Part shown: positions 43,404 to 52,243 of the stretch, piece after piece
Layout: each line of letters begins with the position of its first letter
Numbering within the stretch: the stretch's first letter is position 1
Source: Cyanobacteria bacterium REEB67
GTDB lineage: Bacteria; Cyanobacteriota; Vampirovibrionia; Obscuribacterales; Obscuribacteraceae
Direction: 5' to 3'
Length of the DNA stretch: 54,494 bases
NCBI GenBank assembly: GCA_018971775.1
Contig: JAGXAB010000044.1
Coordinates: 1-54,494 of the forward strand
Made by a program: the position numbers and the translations under genes
Notes under the pieces: model-generated
What the model was told of the DNA's origin: nothing
Databases searched by the model: none
What the model saw: only the letters and a program-made list of their open reading frames with translations

Positions 43404-45644
43404 TCAGTATCCTGACATTGACGGCTCGATAGAATGCACCGGCAGCGGTGCCAACTCACGCTCTAGCCGAGAGAATTTATCGAGATCGAGATACAAGCAG
43501 AGCAGCCCCCAGACTTTGAGACGGATCAAACGCACATCCTGCACGCACTCGTACTCGCAAGCGGCGGCGGGCCACGGCGAGAGCAGGGCGTCACGACTTC
43601 CCAGCGAAAGCAGTGACAGGACCGGCCCACCTGGCTGCAAACGCCGGCTGAAAAGGAGGGTGCCGTGCGCCGCAGCCTGGCAATCAACGGCAGTAGGAAA
43701 TCCGCGCCCGGCAAGCGAGCGTAGATAAAGAGCGGCAAAATTGCGACGATAAGCCGCCAGGGGCCGCGACAGACTGAATGAAGCATCACTTGGACTGGTT
43801 ATACTGCTTGTACTGGTTGTACTCCTCGTCACGTAGAGCCTAACGCCGCTCCAGGGAGCGAAGACGACCAGTTGTCCGCGCCCCTGCAAAACCTCGATGA
43901 ACGAGCTATTGATCAAAGATTGCAGCGTCAAGATGGCGGCCGCAGCAGTGAGCAGAAGAGCGGCCCGGCGCGGATGTTGCGGACCGATCAAAAAGGCCAG
44001 GAGTAAGGTCAAATAATAGACGACTATATCGGCAGTCGTCGGCCGGCTCAGGTGGATATAGGCAAGCGGACAGGAGCCGAGAAAATTTGTCAGCAGGAGT
44101 AATAAATCGATCAAGAAGGCGCATAATCGGTCGATGCAATTCGCACACTGCAGGGCGATTGCCGAGATAAACGGAAATACGGGCAAAGTAGAGGCGCGAC
44201 AAAAAAAGACCAGGGCGAAGAGCAAAGACGAAATAAAGCCGCTTACAGTAATTGGTGCGACCAGTGGCTCGGCAAAAATATTGGCCGGCAGGACCAGGGT
44301 GCTCAATTTTTGGAAATAGAATATCTGCACGGGCAAGACGGCAAATTGGGCGGCGAACACCACCGCCGTCAAAGAGGAAAGCCAGGACCAGGGCCGACGC
44401 GCGCAGAAGAACGGCTGAGCGGCAGTAAAGATCGGCACAAAATAGATGATACCGAATGTGGCGCCATAAGATAATTCCAGGCCGACATCGAGCAGACTGA
44501 GCGGATCGAGTAGAATCGAGAGCCAGAGGGCAAAGGCGAGAGCGGCTCCGGTGGCGAGGCGACGGAAGAGCAAGCCGGACCAGAGCAGGAGCAAACACAT
44601 GATCGTCGCCCGTGTCACCGAAGGGCTAGCCCCGGCCAGTGAAACGAAGAAGAGAACGCAGACAAAGGCGCCGAGGGTCTGCCCGATATTTGCCTGTCTG
44701 TTTTTTTTAGAAAAGCCGGCAAGAATAAAAAGCGCGGCCCCGACGATAATCGTCAAATTGAGGCCGGAGGCGGCCAGCAGATGCGAGAGGCCGACGCGAT
44801 TGAAAGAGGCTCTCAGGCTATCGCTAAGGCTGACGGCCCGATCACCCAGCACCATCGAAGCAAGCACGCGTCCGCGCTCATCCCCGATAGCCAGACAATG
44901 AGCGCGCACGATTTCATCGCGCAACTCAGCTACCGCCGCAAAAAAAGTGCAGATCGCGGACGGCCGAGCAGCCTCTGAGCTGGAGCCGGCCTGGGCTGGG
45001 GCTTGAGCAATGATTGACGGAGGCTGGCAGCTGATCTGACAATAGATCCCTTTTAACGACAACCAACGCTGTTCGTCAAATTCGAAGGAAAATAGCTTTG
45101 GGTGTGGTCGGCTCAACCGGCCGCGAAATATATAGGTGCGGCCCCAGAGCGGCGCGCTCAAACGATCCGATAATCGATAGGGACCGGCGTGAATGAGAAC
45201 GCGCCCGCCGAGCGCCTTTGCTCGCGGCGTCAACTGCCGCAGACAGGCCACCTCCATTGTAAAAAAGCGCCCCTGATCCGTATCTTTAAACTTACTGCTC
45301 TGGACATTGCCTTCGAAGGCGACAAAATCGGCCCGCGATCTGCTCAAGTCGTCCCGGCCCGCAATCAGCCCGGCAAGCCGGTTAGAAGCCAACCCAAAGG
45401 CCAGTGAAAAAGCGGCGGCGAGCAAAAATGCGCCCCTCTTGCCGCCGCCGAAAAGGGGAGCGGCAAGAGCAATAATCATTGCCATTGCCAGACCAAAGAC
45501 CCAGGGTAGACCAAGCAGGGCAAGCAGCGCGCCGCTTGCAGCCACCAGGGAGGAGCAGACAAAAAGCTGCGCGCTTTCCTGTGCCCCTGCCAGAGTCGAA
45601 TCCGCCGCGCTCGGACGAGCGTTGCCTGAATAAATTGAAAGCAT
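43404..45644 (-). CDS. comEC: ComEC/Rec2 competence membrane protein without beta-lactamase domain
   Basis: 746 residues. Four hydrophobic stretches lie in the first 110 residues, then a soluble DUF4131-like region (about 120-270). The Competence domain follows (about 275-560) with DRAVSLSDSLRASFNRVGLSHLLAASGLNLTI as its signature and many transmembrane helices. In most bacteria a metallo-beta-lactamase-like domain with HxHxDH follows at the C-terminus. Here the last 150 residues contain no such motif and no other recognisable fold. ComEC moves single-stranded DNA across the inner membrane in natural transformation. ATG at 45644. No other competence gene is in the window. Confidence 0.9.
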   Translation of the reverse strand: MLSIYSGNARPSAADSTLAGAQESAQLFVCSSLVAASGALLALLGLPWVFGLAMAMIIALAAPLFGGGKRGAFLLAAAFSLAFGLASNRLAGLIAGRDDLSRSRADFVAFEGNVQSSKFKDTDQGRFFTMEVACLRQLTPRAKALGGRVLIHAGPYRLSDRLSAPLWGRTYIFRGRLSRPHPKLFSFEFDEQRWLSLKGIYCQISCQPPSIIAQAPAQAGSSSEAARPSAICTFFAAVAELRDEIVRAHCLAIGDERGRVLASMVLGDRAVSLSDSLRASFNRVGLSHLLAASGLNLTIIVGAALFILAGFSKKNRQANIGQTLGAFVCVLFFVSLAGASPSVTRATIMCLLLLWSGLLFRRLATGAALAFALWLSILLDPLSLLDVGLELSYGATFGIIYFVPIFTAAQPFFCARRPWSWLSSLTAVVFAAQFAVLPVQIFYFQKLSTLVLPANIFAEPLVAPITVSGFISSLLFALVFFCRASTLPVFPFISAIALQCANCIDRLCAFLIDLLLLLTNFLGSCPLAYIHLSRPTTADIVVYYLTLLLAFLIGPQHPRRAALLLTAAAAILTLQSLINSSFIEVLQGRGQLVVFAPWSGVRLYVTRSTTSTSSITSPSDASFSLSRPLAAYRRNFAALYLRSLAGRGFPTAVDCQAAAHGTLLFSRRLQPGGPVLSLLSLGSRDALLSPWPAAACEYECVQDVRLIRLKVWGLLCLYLDLDKFSRLERELAPLPVHSIEPSMSGY

Positions 45645-45674
45645 GTTGAGCCGAAGTTCTCCCGTCAGGGTCGA

Positions 45675-45704
45675 CTTCGATTTAGACGCTTAAGCGAATC
45701 GAAG
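45675..45704. repeat. Inverted repeat between comEC and the large hypothetical gene
   Basis: CTTCGATT (45675-45682) and AATCGAAG (45697-45704) are exact reverse complements, with a further CGCTTAAGCG palindrome nested in the loop. No T-tract follows on either strand, so termination is unlikely. Role unknown. Confidence 0.4.
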
Positions 45705-45744
45705 AGTTCAAACAACTCCCGGGTCAATTCAAATTTCAGAGCAC

Positions 45745-48234
45745 TTAGCGCGGATTGTTATTTGGATTGCCGCCATCGACGTTGAGAATATTCTGCGGTC
45801 CGTTGATCTGGTTTTTAGCCTGCGCTTCCGCCTTGGGCAGCAATTCGTCATAGGCCTTTTGAATGTCGGCCAGGTCCTTGCTGTTGGGATCGAAAGCACG
45901 GGCCATCTTAATCACGCCCTCGGCGCCGTTATAACTCTTCGGTCTACCGGAGGGGAAAATATCGTTGTGATTGTTTGGATTGTCTACCAGAAGCGAAAGG
46001 GCAGCACCCTCATCACCATTGCCGCCGCGATCGACGATCGACTGGGCGAAGGCAAGGTAGGCAACAGCCTGATCGCGGTAAAGTTTACCGAGGATTTTGG
46101 CGGTTTCAGCAGCCTGGGCTGGTGAATTGCGCGGGAAATAATGCTCGATCAAACCGTCGGTAGGCTTGATATAAGTCTGACGCCAGTCATCACTGGAAGA
46201 AGGAATATTTTTCACGACTTGATTAATGACCGCGGGAATATCATGGTGCTGATCGAGAATCTTGGCCAGATCCTTTTGCAGACCGCCTTTGAATTTTTCC
46301 AGATCATCGACTTCCGATTGAGTGGGCTTGCTGCCATCCACGAGTATGGTCGGCTTGCTGCCGTCATTATTGTTGGCGATGATCGACTTGGTCACTTCTT
46401 CGGCGCGCTCGGTACTGTCTTTGGCACCGACCAGATAATGCATGGCGCGACCACCGAGATCGATTTCATAACCACCGAGTGTGTAGTCCGGCTTGCCCTG
46501 TTTGACGATACGGGTACCGTTCTTGAGCAGGTCTTCACCAAGAGCGCGGCTCATGCCGGCATCATCACGGAAGGCGAGCAGCTTTTGCTCGGTGCTCATC
46601 TGACTCCAGTTTTTGGCCATCGAATCGCGTACCTGGGCGATTTTCGAAACAAGCCAGTCCTCCTTTTTCTCGTCGAGATTGCTCGAAGCAGCGGTGACTT
46701 TTTCAAGTGAGCTCAGACTGCGGTCCTTGTGATCCGTAGTGAAACTGGACTTGAGATCGTCATAGCGATAAGCCAGAGCGTTGGAGCTATTATCTTCGAA
46801 AGCATGAATAACTTTGGGAATGGCCCAACCGACTGCAACAGCGCCGGCCTTGGCATAGGGATTTTCAGTGGCGGCGGCAATAGCCAGACCGGATGCAACA
46901 CCAAAGCCGTCCCACCAGTTCATCACACCGGTCGGTGCGTTCCATTTTTCCGGAGCGCCGAGACCAACAGCCTGTGTCGCTCCATCGATGATGCGGCTAC
47001 CGACGATGGTGGCGCCAACCAATCCGGTTTTCTTGAGCAAACCAGGACCGATCAAATTTTCACTCAGGGCAAGTGCCGTCGGAGCAAGGATTTGCTCGGT
47101 ATTCCAGGAATGGATCAGAGAATTTGTACCGCCGATTTGCTTGGCCACGTAGCGGTCGACGTTGACGGCGGCGATGTCGGCCATGACGCCGAAAGCGCCT
47201 GCTTTCATCGATTTCCAGGTGGAGGAACCAGTGGCGCCGAGACTTTTCCTGATTGCATCTTCTCGGGCTGCGAGCTGGACATTGGATGTATATTTGCCTT
47301 CGATCACAGCCATTTCGGCATCACTGAAAAGAGCCTTGCCACCATTGCTGACGCGGGCGGCATTGGTCGCTTTCAGATCGACGACGGTACTCGGTGTCAT
47401 CGGACGCTCGAGCAGGTCCAACCGTTCTTTGGCGATTGCCTGAGCGGCCTCGTCCGCGCCTCCACTGGCAATTTTTCTTTCCGCTTCGACGAGATTGGCA
47501 AATTTGGCGTTGGCCTCAGGCACGGTGTTGGTTTTGACCAGATCACCCTTGCCCATTTTGGAAACATCAAAATTATTCTGCCAGTATTTGGCAGCACTAT
47601 GAACGCGACTGCCTTCGGCAGTGCTCGCTAAAGCCTTGTCGGCGCCCATGCTAATGCCCTTGGCGATATAAGGAGCGGCAATCGCTCCAAAGGCGCCACC
47701 GAGCGGTGTATAGGGGCTGAGATAAAGGCCGCGGCTGCTGATCAATGATTGAATGCGCGTCTCAGTGCCATCGTCTGGGCCGCCGGCGGTGCGAGTCGGA
47801 CGACCGGGCAAGCCGGGTTGATCGCCACCCTGACCCTGTTGAGGTACGCCCATGGTGTTGCGGTCATAGGGTTTGCTCGGATCACGCATCTGATCCTGGT
47901 GGAGAGTTCTAAAATCAGGGGGTTGATTGCCACCCGGCTTGTTAGGCGCTTCGCCAGCCCCGCCGGGAGCATCCGTGCCGCTGACGCCGTAGCCGGCGCG
48001 GGTCTGGCGACCAGTGCCACCATGGTAATAACGGTCTGTCCCGGCACCTGGTGTGGCGTGGCCGAGATTATCGGTGAGCGGCGCAAGATTACCGCCATAA
48101 TTGGCTCTCTGACCGCTTGTATCGCCACTGGCGTCCTGAGTCAATTTATGGTTGAGCTGATCGATCAAACGCTGAGTGGCATCTGGTGTCGTGCCGCTGT
48201 CCGCCTTGTAATCGGGTCTACTGTCTCCGCCCAT
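45745..48234 (-). CDS. Large hypothetical protein with disordered N-terminus
   Basis: 829 residues from ATG 48234, which has AAGGAG 6 bases upstream; an in-frame TTG at 48240 is less likely because the ribosome site would touch it. Residues 1-165 are Gly/Pro/Gln/Asp-rich and disordered. From about 180 to 500, Ala/Gly-rich helices alternate with short hydrophobic segments (LGGAFGAIAAPYIAKGI, LKKTGLVGATIVGSRI, GVASGLAIAAAT). The last 300 residues are helical and charged. I see no known catalytic motif and no signal peptide. The style resembles the truncated gene at the start of the window, but I could not align them. Function unknown. Confidence 0.7.
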   Translation of the reverse strand: MGGDSRPDYKADSGTTPDATQRLIDQLNHKLTQDASGDTSGQRANYGGNLAPLTDNLGHATPGAGTDRYYHGGTGRQTRAGYGVSGTDAPGGAGEAPNKPGGNQPPDFRTLHQDQMRDPSKPYDRNTMGVPQQGQGGDQPGLPGRPTRTAGGPDDGTETRIQSLISSRGLYLSPYTPLGGAFGAIAAPYIAKGISMGADKALASTAEGSRVHSAAKYWQNNFDVSKMGKGDLVKTNTVPEANAKFANLVEAERKIASGGADEAAQAIAKERLDLLERPMTPSTVVDLKATNAARVSNGGKALFSDAEMAVIEGKYTSNVQLAAREDAIRKSLGATGSSTWKSMKAGAFGVMADIAAVNVDRYVAKQIGGTNSLIHSWNTEQILAPTALALSENLIGPGLLKKTGLVGATIVGSRIIDGATQAVGLGAPEKWNAPTGVMNWWDGFGVASGLAIAAATENPYAKAGAVAVGWAIPKVIHAFEDNSSNALAYRYDDLKSSFTTDHKDRSLSSLEKVTAASSNLDEKKEDWLVSKIAQVRDSMAKNWSQMSTEQKLLAFRDDAGMSRALGEDLLKNGTRIVKQGKPDYTLGGYEIDLGGRAMHYLVGAKDSTERAEEVTKSIIANNNDGSKPTILVDGSKPTQSEVDDLEKFKGGLQKDLAKILDQHHDIPAVINQVVKNIPSSSDDWRQTYIKPTDGLIEHYFPRNSPAQAAETAKILGKLYRDQAVAYLAFAQSIVDRGGNGDEGAALSLLVDNPNNHNDIFPSGRPKSYNGAEGVIKMARAFDPNSKDLADIQKAYDELLPKAEAQAKNQINGPQNILNVDGGNPNNNPR

Positions 48235-48529
48235 GTCCAACTCCTTCGCAAAGAAAAGTGCTCGCCAGGCACGATCGCAATAATTGCTTTACTGATTGCT
48301 TTATTCCACGTCCACACACTTCCATATTAGAAAGGTCTCAGGCTCGAGTAAACTCGTGGAATTCCCATTTTGAGTGGGAATTTTCCCCTGGCGCATAAAT
48401 TTACATTGGCTCTGGAAATTTTATTGGCAATATCGCCCTTCAAGGGGGTCGACAAGAGATTTTCTGGGAAAGTTAAATTTGTAGATCTCGAGCCGAAATC
48501 TACTCAGCGATGAACTGGTTACTATAAAT
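48235..48529. other. 295-base gap between divergent genes
   Basis: The gap serves the divergent large hypothetical gene (-) and TPR gene (+). It contains the ribosome site of the former and an 8-bp inverted repeat at 48360-48382. No open frame with support. Confidence 0.5.
48360..48382. repeat. 8-bp inverted repeat in a divergent promoter region
   Basis: AATTCCCA (48360-48367) and TGGGAATT (48375-48382) pair exactly around a 7-base loop. It lies midway between the two divergent genes. Possible operator or transcript hairpin; inferred. Confidence 0.35.
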
Positions 48530-49336
48530 ATGAATCCGGATGACAAGTGGAAGGGATGCTGGACTGCGGCAAGGCAGGCCATGGCCGAAGGCAAGGTGGA
48601 GCAGGCGGAAGCGCTGCTCTATGGCACCCTGGAAATCGCCGAGGATTTTGAACCCGACGACCAGCGCCTGATTATGACCCTTGAATGTCTGGCCGAAGTT
48701 ATTTTTCGCCAGGGCCGCTTTGCCCAGGCAGAGCCGGTCTGCAAGCGCGTCATTATGATCTATGAACGCAAATTCGGACCGGATCATCCCGATGTCGGCG
48801 TTTTTACCAATAACCTCGGTTTGATCTATCATCATCAGAAAAAATATTTCATGGCCGAAACCGAGTATCAAAAAGCGCTCGCCTTACAAAATCGAGTGCT
48901 AGGACAGCACCATCCGCAAACGATAAACGCCATGTCCAACTATGCTCGTTTGCTCAAAGAAACGCACCGGTTGGCCGAAGCCAGACACATGGACGCGCTG
49001 ATTCGGGGCGCCAACACACCAGCAAACTGGACACAGTCCGGTACTTATAAAGCCTATGTCGTATCGGCGGCCGATCAGCTTGGCGAAAGCGTGCCGGCAA
49101 CAACGGCAGACCCGATGGCGCGAGGCCCGATGCCGGTTTCACAGGGCAGGCGCGGACGGACGCAGTACAATCAAATCGATGAAAATATCACCTTGCAGGA
49201 TGTGGCTCTGCCTGAGTCTTTGCGCGCCGATTCGGTAACCGCGCCAAAGCAAGCAGCAAACTCACAAAAAGAACAAAGCCAGACGATTACAGGCATACAA
49301 AAACTGATCGCCCAGCGCAAAGAAGTTTGCGATTGA
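48530..49336 (+). CDS. TPR protein, kinesin-light-chain type
   Basis: 268 residues. Residues 1-165 contain about three TPR units of the kinesin light chain / NB-ARC-associated kind: LIMTLECLAEVIFRQGRFAQAEPVCKR, VFTNNLGLIYHHQKKYFMAE and INAMSNYARLLKETHRLAEA, with the typical FGPDHPDV and LGQHHPQT turns. The remaining 100 residues are polar, Ala/Gln/Ser-rich and probably disordered. No signal peptide. It likely serves as a protein-binding scaffold in the cytosol; the partner is unknown. ATG start with only a weak ribosome site. Confidence 0.85.
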   Translation: MNPDDKWKGCWTAARQAMAEGKVEQAEALLYGTLEIAEDFEPDDQRLIMTLECLAEVIFRQGRFAQAEPVCKRVIMIYERKFGPDHPDVGVFTNNLGLIYHHQKKYFMAETEYQKALALQNRVLGQHHPQTINAMSNYARLLKETHRLAEARHMDALIRGANTPANWTQSGTYKAYVVSAADQLGESVPATTADPMARGPMPVSQGRRGRTQYNQIDENITLQDVALPESLRADSVTAPKQAANSQKEQSQTITGIQKLIAQRKEVCD

Positions 49337-49360
49337 TTTTACTGAGGTCTGAAACTCAGC

Positions 49361-49930
49361 TCAGACAGTTTGCGGATTTAGATAATACTTGCTGTGCGCC
49401 GCGGCGAGCTGACCGTTGTACTTGGCGCCCGGCTTTTTGTGATAAGGCAGGTCGCAGATCTCGGTGCGGGTAAAGACCATCTGACCGATACTCATGCCGG
49501 CATGCAGGCGCACGGGGCGATTGCCGACATTGAGAATTTCCAGAGTGATCTGAGCGGGCGGATGACTGAAACCGGCATCGATAAAGCCCGCCGTCACGTG
49601 CACCATGACGCCGAGCCTGGCCAGAGACGATTTACCGGTCAATTGACCGACGATGTCATCGGGCAGGCAAACCGCTTCCAGAGTCGCTCCCAGTATAAAC
49701 TCATATGGTTTGAGGACGATGCTGTCGAGCACTTTTTCGACTACACCGTCGAGCACGGTCGGTGAAACATAGGGATCGATCACCTGGTCGGATTTTTCAT
49801 GCCAGGAAAAGCGGTCCGAAAGGCGCACATCATAAGAGTTTGGCTGAATCAAGCGATCTTCATAGGGCTCGATGATTAACTTGCCGGCAGCGATTTCCTC
49901 GCGGATTTCGCGATCAACCAGAATTGTCAT
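49361..49930 (-). CDS. dcd: dCTP deaminase
   Basis: 189 residues from ATG 49930, supported by AGGAG 9 bases upstream (49940-49944); a TTG 13 codons earlier in the same frame lacks one. IQPNSYDVRLSDRF is the substrate-binding N-terminal block. GKSSLARLGVMVHVTAGFIDAGF is the family signature with the catalytic Glu in ITLEILN following. dCTP deaminase turns dCTP into dUTP, the precursor of dTTP, in the cytosol. The length matches E. coli Dcd (193). It sits 54 bases downstream of the ribonucleotide reductase on the same strand, so the two nucleotide-supply genes are likely co-transcribed. Confidence 0.94.
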   Translation of the reverse strand: MTILVDREIREEIAAGKLIIEPYEDRLIQPNSYDVRLSDRFSWHEKSDQVIDPYVSPTVLDGVVEKVLDSIVLKPYEFILGATLEAVCLPDDIVGQLTGKSSLARLGVMVHVTAGFIDAGFSHPPAQITLEILNVGNRPVRLHAGMSIGQMVFTRTEICDLPYHKKPGAKYNGQLAAAHSKYYLNPQTV

Positions 49931-49984
49931 AGGCTCAAGCTCCTGAACGATGCCGGAGGCGGCAAGCAAACTTTATCAGCAATA

Positions 49985-51985
49985 TCAACAACTAGTATAA
50001 CCGCATGATGCGCACAAACTGCAGGCCTCGAACTTGAGCAATCTCTCAGCCTCTCCTCCGCACTGCGGGCAACTACCACTACGTATGCGAGGCATATCCG
50101 ATCGACCCATTTTCGGCGCAGCTTTGAGAGCAGGGGCCAGCCGGGCAGGCTCGACCGCAGGCAAGATCGAAAGAGCAAGGGCGCCACGAGTCGGGGAGCT
50201 ATTCGCAGCTCCCGCCAGGCCAGCAAAACTCGACTTTTTTGGAATATTGAGCACCTGTCCGCCGCGCGAGCGATCTCGATAAACTGTAATACCCTTCAAA
50301 CCCAGGTCCCAGGCCGCCATGTAAGCGTCCTCGACTTGCTGCTCGGTCGCTTCAAAAGCAAAGTTGATCGTCTTCGAAACAGCATTGTCGATATGCTTTT
50401 GAAAAGCGGCTTGCATACGCACATGCCAGATGTAATCGATATCATGAGCGCAGACCCAGAGCTTGCGCAAAGCGGCAGGCAGACTCTCAACATGGCTGAT
50501 AGTGCCTTCTTCGGCGATGCGACGCATCAGAGCTTCACTGTGGAAACCTTCCTTACGAGCTATTTCAGAGAAGAGCGGGTTGACCTCGATAAGCTCCATG
50601 CCACCAAGCACACGGCGCACGAAGGAAATAGCAAAAAGCGGCTCGATACCGGAACTCGTACCGGCAATAATGGAGATAGTACCGGTGGGAGCAATGGTAG
50701 TGACGGTGGCGTTGCGCATGTGCACGCCTTTTGCACCCCAACTGGAATATTGCCAGTTGGGAAAATCGCCGCGCTCAGTGGCAAGCCTACGAGAGGCTTG
50801 ATGCGCTTTTTCCTGGAAGAATGCGCCGAGACGATCGGCGCGAGCAATCGCTTCTTCACTGTCATAAGCGATGCCTTGCAAAATGAGCGATTCGGCCCAA
50901 CCCATGATGCCGAGCCCGATCCGTCTATTGTTTAGAGTAGCCTCTTTGATGAAATCAAAGGGATACTGATTGGCGTCGATGACATCATCGAGGAAACGCA
51001 CGGCGAGCTCGATCGCCTGCCCGAGCCGCTGCCAATCAAAGTCACTTTGGGAATTGTCCAGGAATTTGACCAGATTGATCGAGCCGAGATTGCAGGCGTC
51101 ACCTGGACCGAGCGGCTGCTCACCGCATGGATTGGTGGCCTCGATATCCTCCGTGCCCGCTATCGCTTGACCGGAAGGATCAAAAGCTAGTTGCATCGGA
51201 TCGCCTGCATTGATGCGATCGATAAAGACCATGCCCGGTTCACCGGTGGCATGGGCATTGTGAACAAGCTCGGCAAAGAGAGTGCGCGCCTGGATCGTCT
51301 TTACCACTTCCGGCTTGCCGTCTACGGTCCGGCTGGGGTGAAGCAAATCAAAATCATTATCGTCCTTGACGGCCTGCATAAACTTATCGGTGATCGCCAC
51401 AGATATATTGAAGTTATTGAGCTTGCTCGTGTCCTTTTTGCAATTGATAAACAACTCGATATCAGGATGATCGACACGGAGCATACCCATGTTGGCACCA
51501 CGTCTGGTACCACCCTGACGAATCGCTTCGGTGGCGGCGTCGTAGACAGTCATGAAACTAACCGGACCGGAAGCCACTCCGACCGAGTGCGCGACCCGAT
51601 CGTTGTGCGGACGTATGCGTGAGAAAGAGAAACCTGTGCCGCCTCCGGTCTTGTGAATGAGGGCGGCGTTTTTACAGGTTTCGAAAATGCCTTCGAGATT
51701 GTCCGGCACAGGTAAGACAAAGCATGCCGAAAGCTGACCGCCCGCTTTACCGGCATTCATCAAAGTCGGAGAATTGGGCATGAACTCTTGATTAAGCATG
51801 AATCGCTTGTAAGTCTCGGCGAGCTGCTCAATGGCCGGCCCGGATAAACCCCAGCGCTTTTCCACAGCTGCAACGCAGGCAGCGACGCGCCCGAAAAGAC
51901 CATCGAGATCCTCGGTTATCTGTCCATTTTCATCGCGCAAAAAGTACCGCTTATTGAGCACCTTTATGGCATTTTCTGAAAACAT
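49985..51985 (-). CDS. nrdJ: Class II (B12-dependent) ribonucleotide reductase
   Basis: 666 residues of the adenosylcobalamin-dependent NrdJ family. Cys88 (SACFVLP), the NPCGE block (285-289, Cys287) and Cys298 (ACNLGSINL) match the three active-site cysteines. GGTRRGANMGMLRVDHPDI is typical of class II. The C-terminus is a zinc-ribbon-like CPQCG...CSLCASCGYTSC (about 639-666), which is also typical and supplies reducing equivalents. It makes dNDPs or dNTPs without oxygen dependence, using cobalamin, so the cell needs vitamin B12. ATG 51985 has GGAGGG five bases upstream. No cobalamin riboswitch is evident in the 258-base leader. dcd follows on the same strand. Confidence 0.94.
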   Translation of the reverse strand: MFSENAIKVLNKRYFLRDENGQITEDLDGLFGRVAACVAAVEKRWGLSGPAIEQLAETYKRFMLNQEFMPNSPTLMNAGKAGGQLSACFVLPVPDNLEGIFETCKNAALIHKTGGGTGFSFSRIRPHNDRVAHSVGVASGPVSFMTVYDAATEAIRQGGTRRGANMGMLRVDHPDIELFINCKKDTSKLNNFNISVAITDKFMQAVKDDNDFDLLHPSRTVDGKPEVVKTIQARTLFAELVHNAHATGEPGMVFIDRINAGDPMQLAFDPSGQAIAGTEDIEATNPCGEQPLGPGDACNLGSINLVKFLDNSQSDFDWQRLGQAIELAVRFLDDVIDANQYPFDFIKEATLNNRRIGLGIMGWAESLILQGIAYDSEEAIARADRLGAFFQEKAHQASRRLATERGDFPNWQYSSWGAKGVHMRNATVTTIAPTGTISIIAGTSSGIEPLFAISFVRRVLGGMELIEVNPLFSEIARKEGFHSEALMRRIAEEGTISHVESLPAALRKLWVCAHDIDYIWHVRMQAAFQKHIDNAVSKTINFAFEATEQQVEDAYMAAWDLGLKGITVYRDRSRGGQVLNIPKKSSFAGLAGAANSSPTRGALALSILPAVEPARLAPALKAAPKMGRSDMPRIRSGSCPQCGGEAERLLKFEACSLCASCGYTSC

Positions 51986-51990
51986 GGCCG

Positions 51991-51996
51991 CCCTCC
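51991..51996 (-). promoter_or_regulatory. Strong ribosome binding site of nrdJ
   Basis: On the - strand, GGAGGG ends five bases before the ATG at 51985, an almost ideal Shine-Dalgarno match. Confidence 0.7.
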
Positions 51997-52189
51997 GCTA
52001 CTTTCATCCTAGCAACTTTGAGAAAAAAGACGACCAAAAAGTCCCGGCGGTTGCCGCCGAGCTCAAGGACACAGACAAATTTTTCTCAAGTAAAGCCATT
52101 GTACTACATTTGTATGGTATCGGCCAGCTTTTTTATCCTTTTATACAGCTCGGGCCAGGCCAAGTGCTCCAACAAAAACCACCTCTGAT

Positions 52190-52220
52190 AAAAAGCCCGC
52201 CAACCAGAGGTTAGCGGGCT
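52190..52220 (-). terminator. Intrinsic terminator of the NADP reductase gene
   Basis: Arms agcccgc (52194-52200) and gcgggct (52214-52220), extended by aacc/ggtt inside. On the - strand the stem is followed by TTTTT. It lies 24 bases after the reductase stop. Confidence 0.85.
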
Positions 52221-52243
52221 CTCCAAATTTATCAATAATGAGC

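Noticed and set aside
51986..52243. Possible cobalamin riboswitch in front of nrdJ
   Set aside because: I looked for a B12-box-like conserved core and saw none; the region has only an AT-rich stretch and a good ribosome site.
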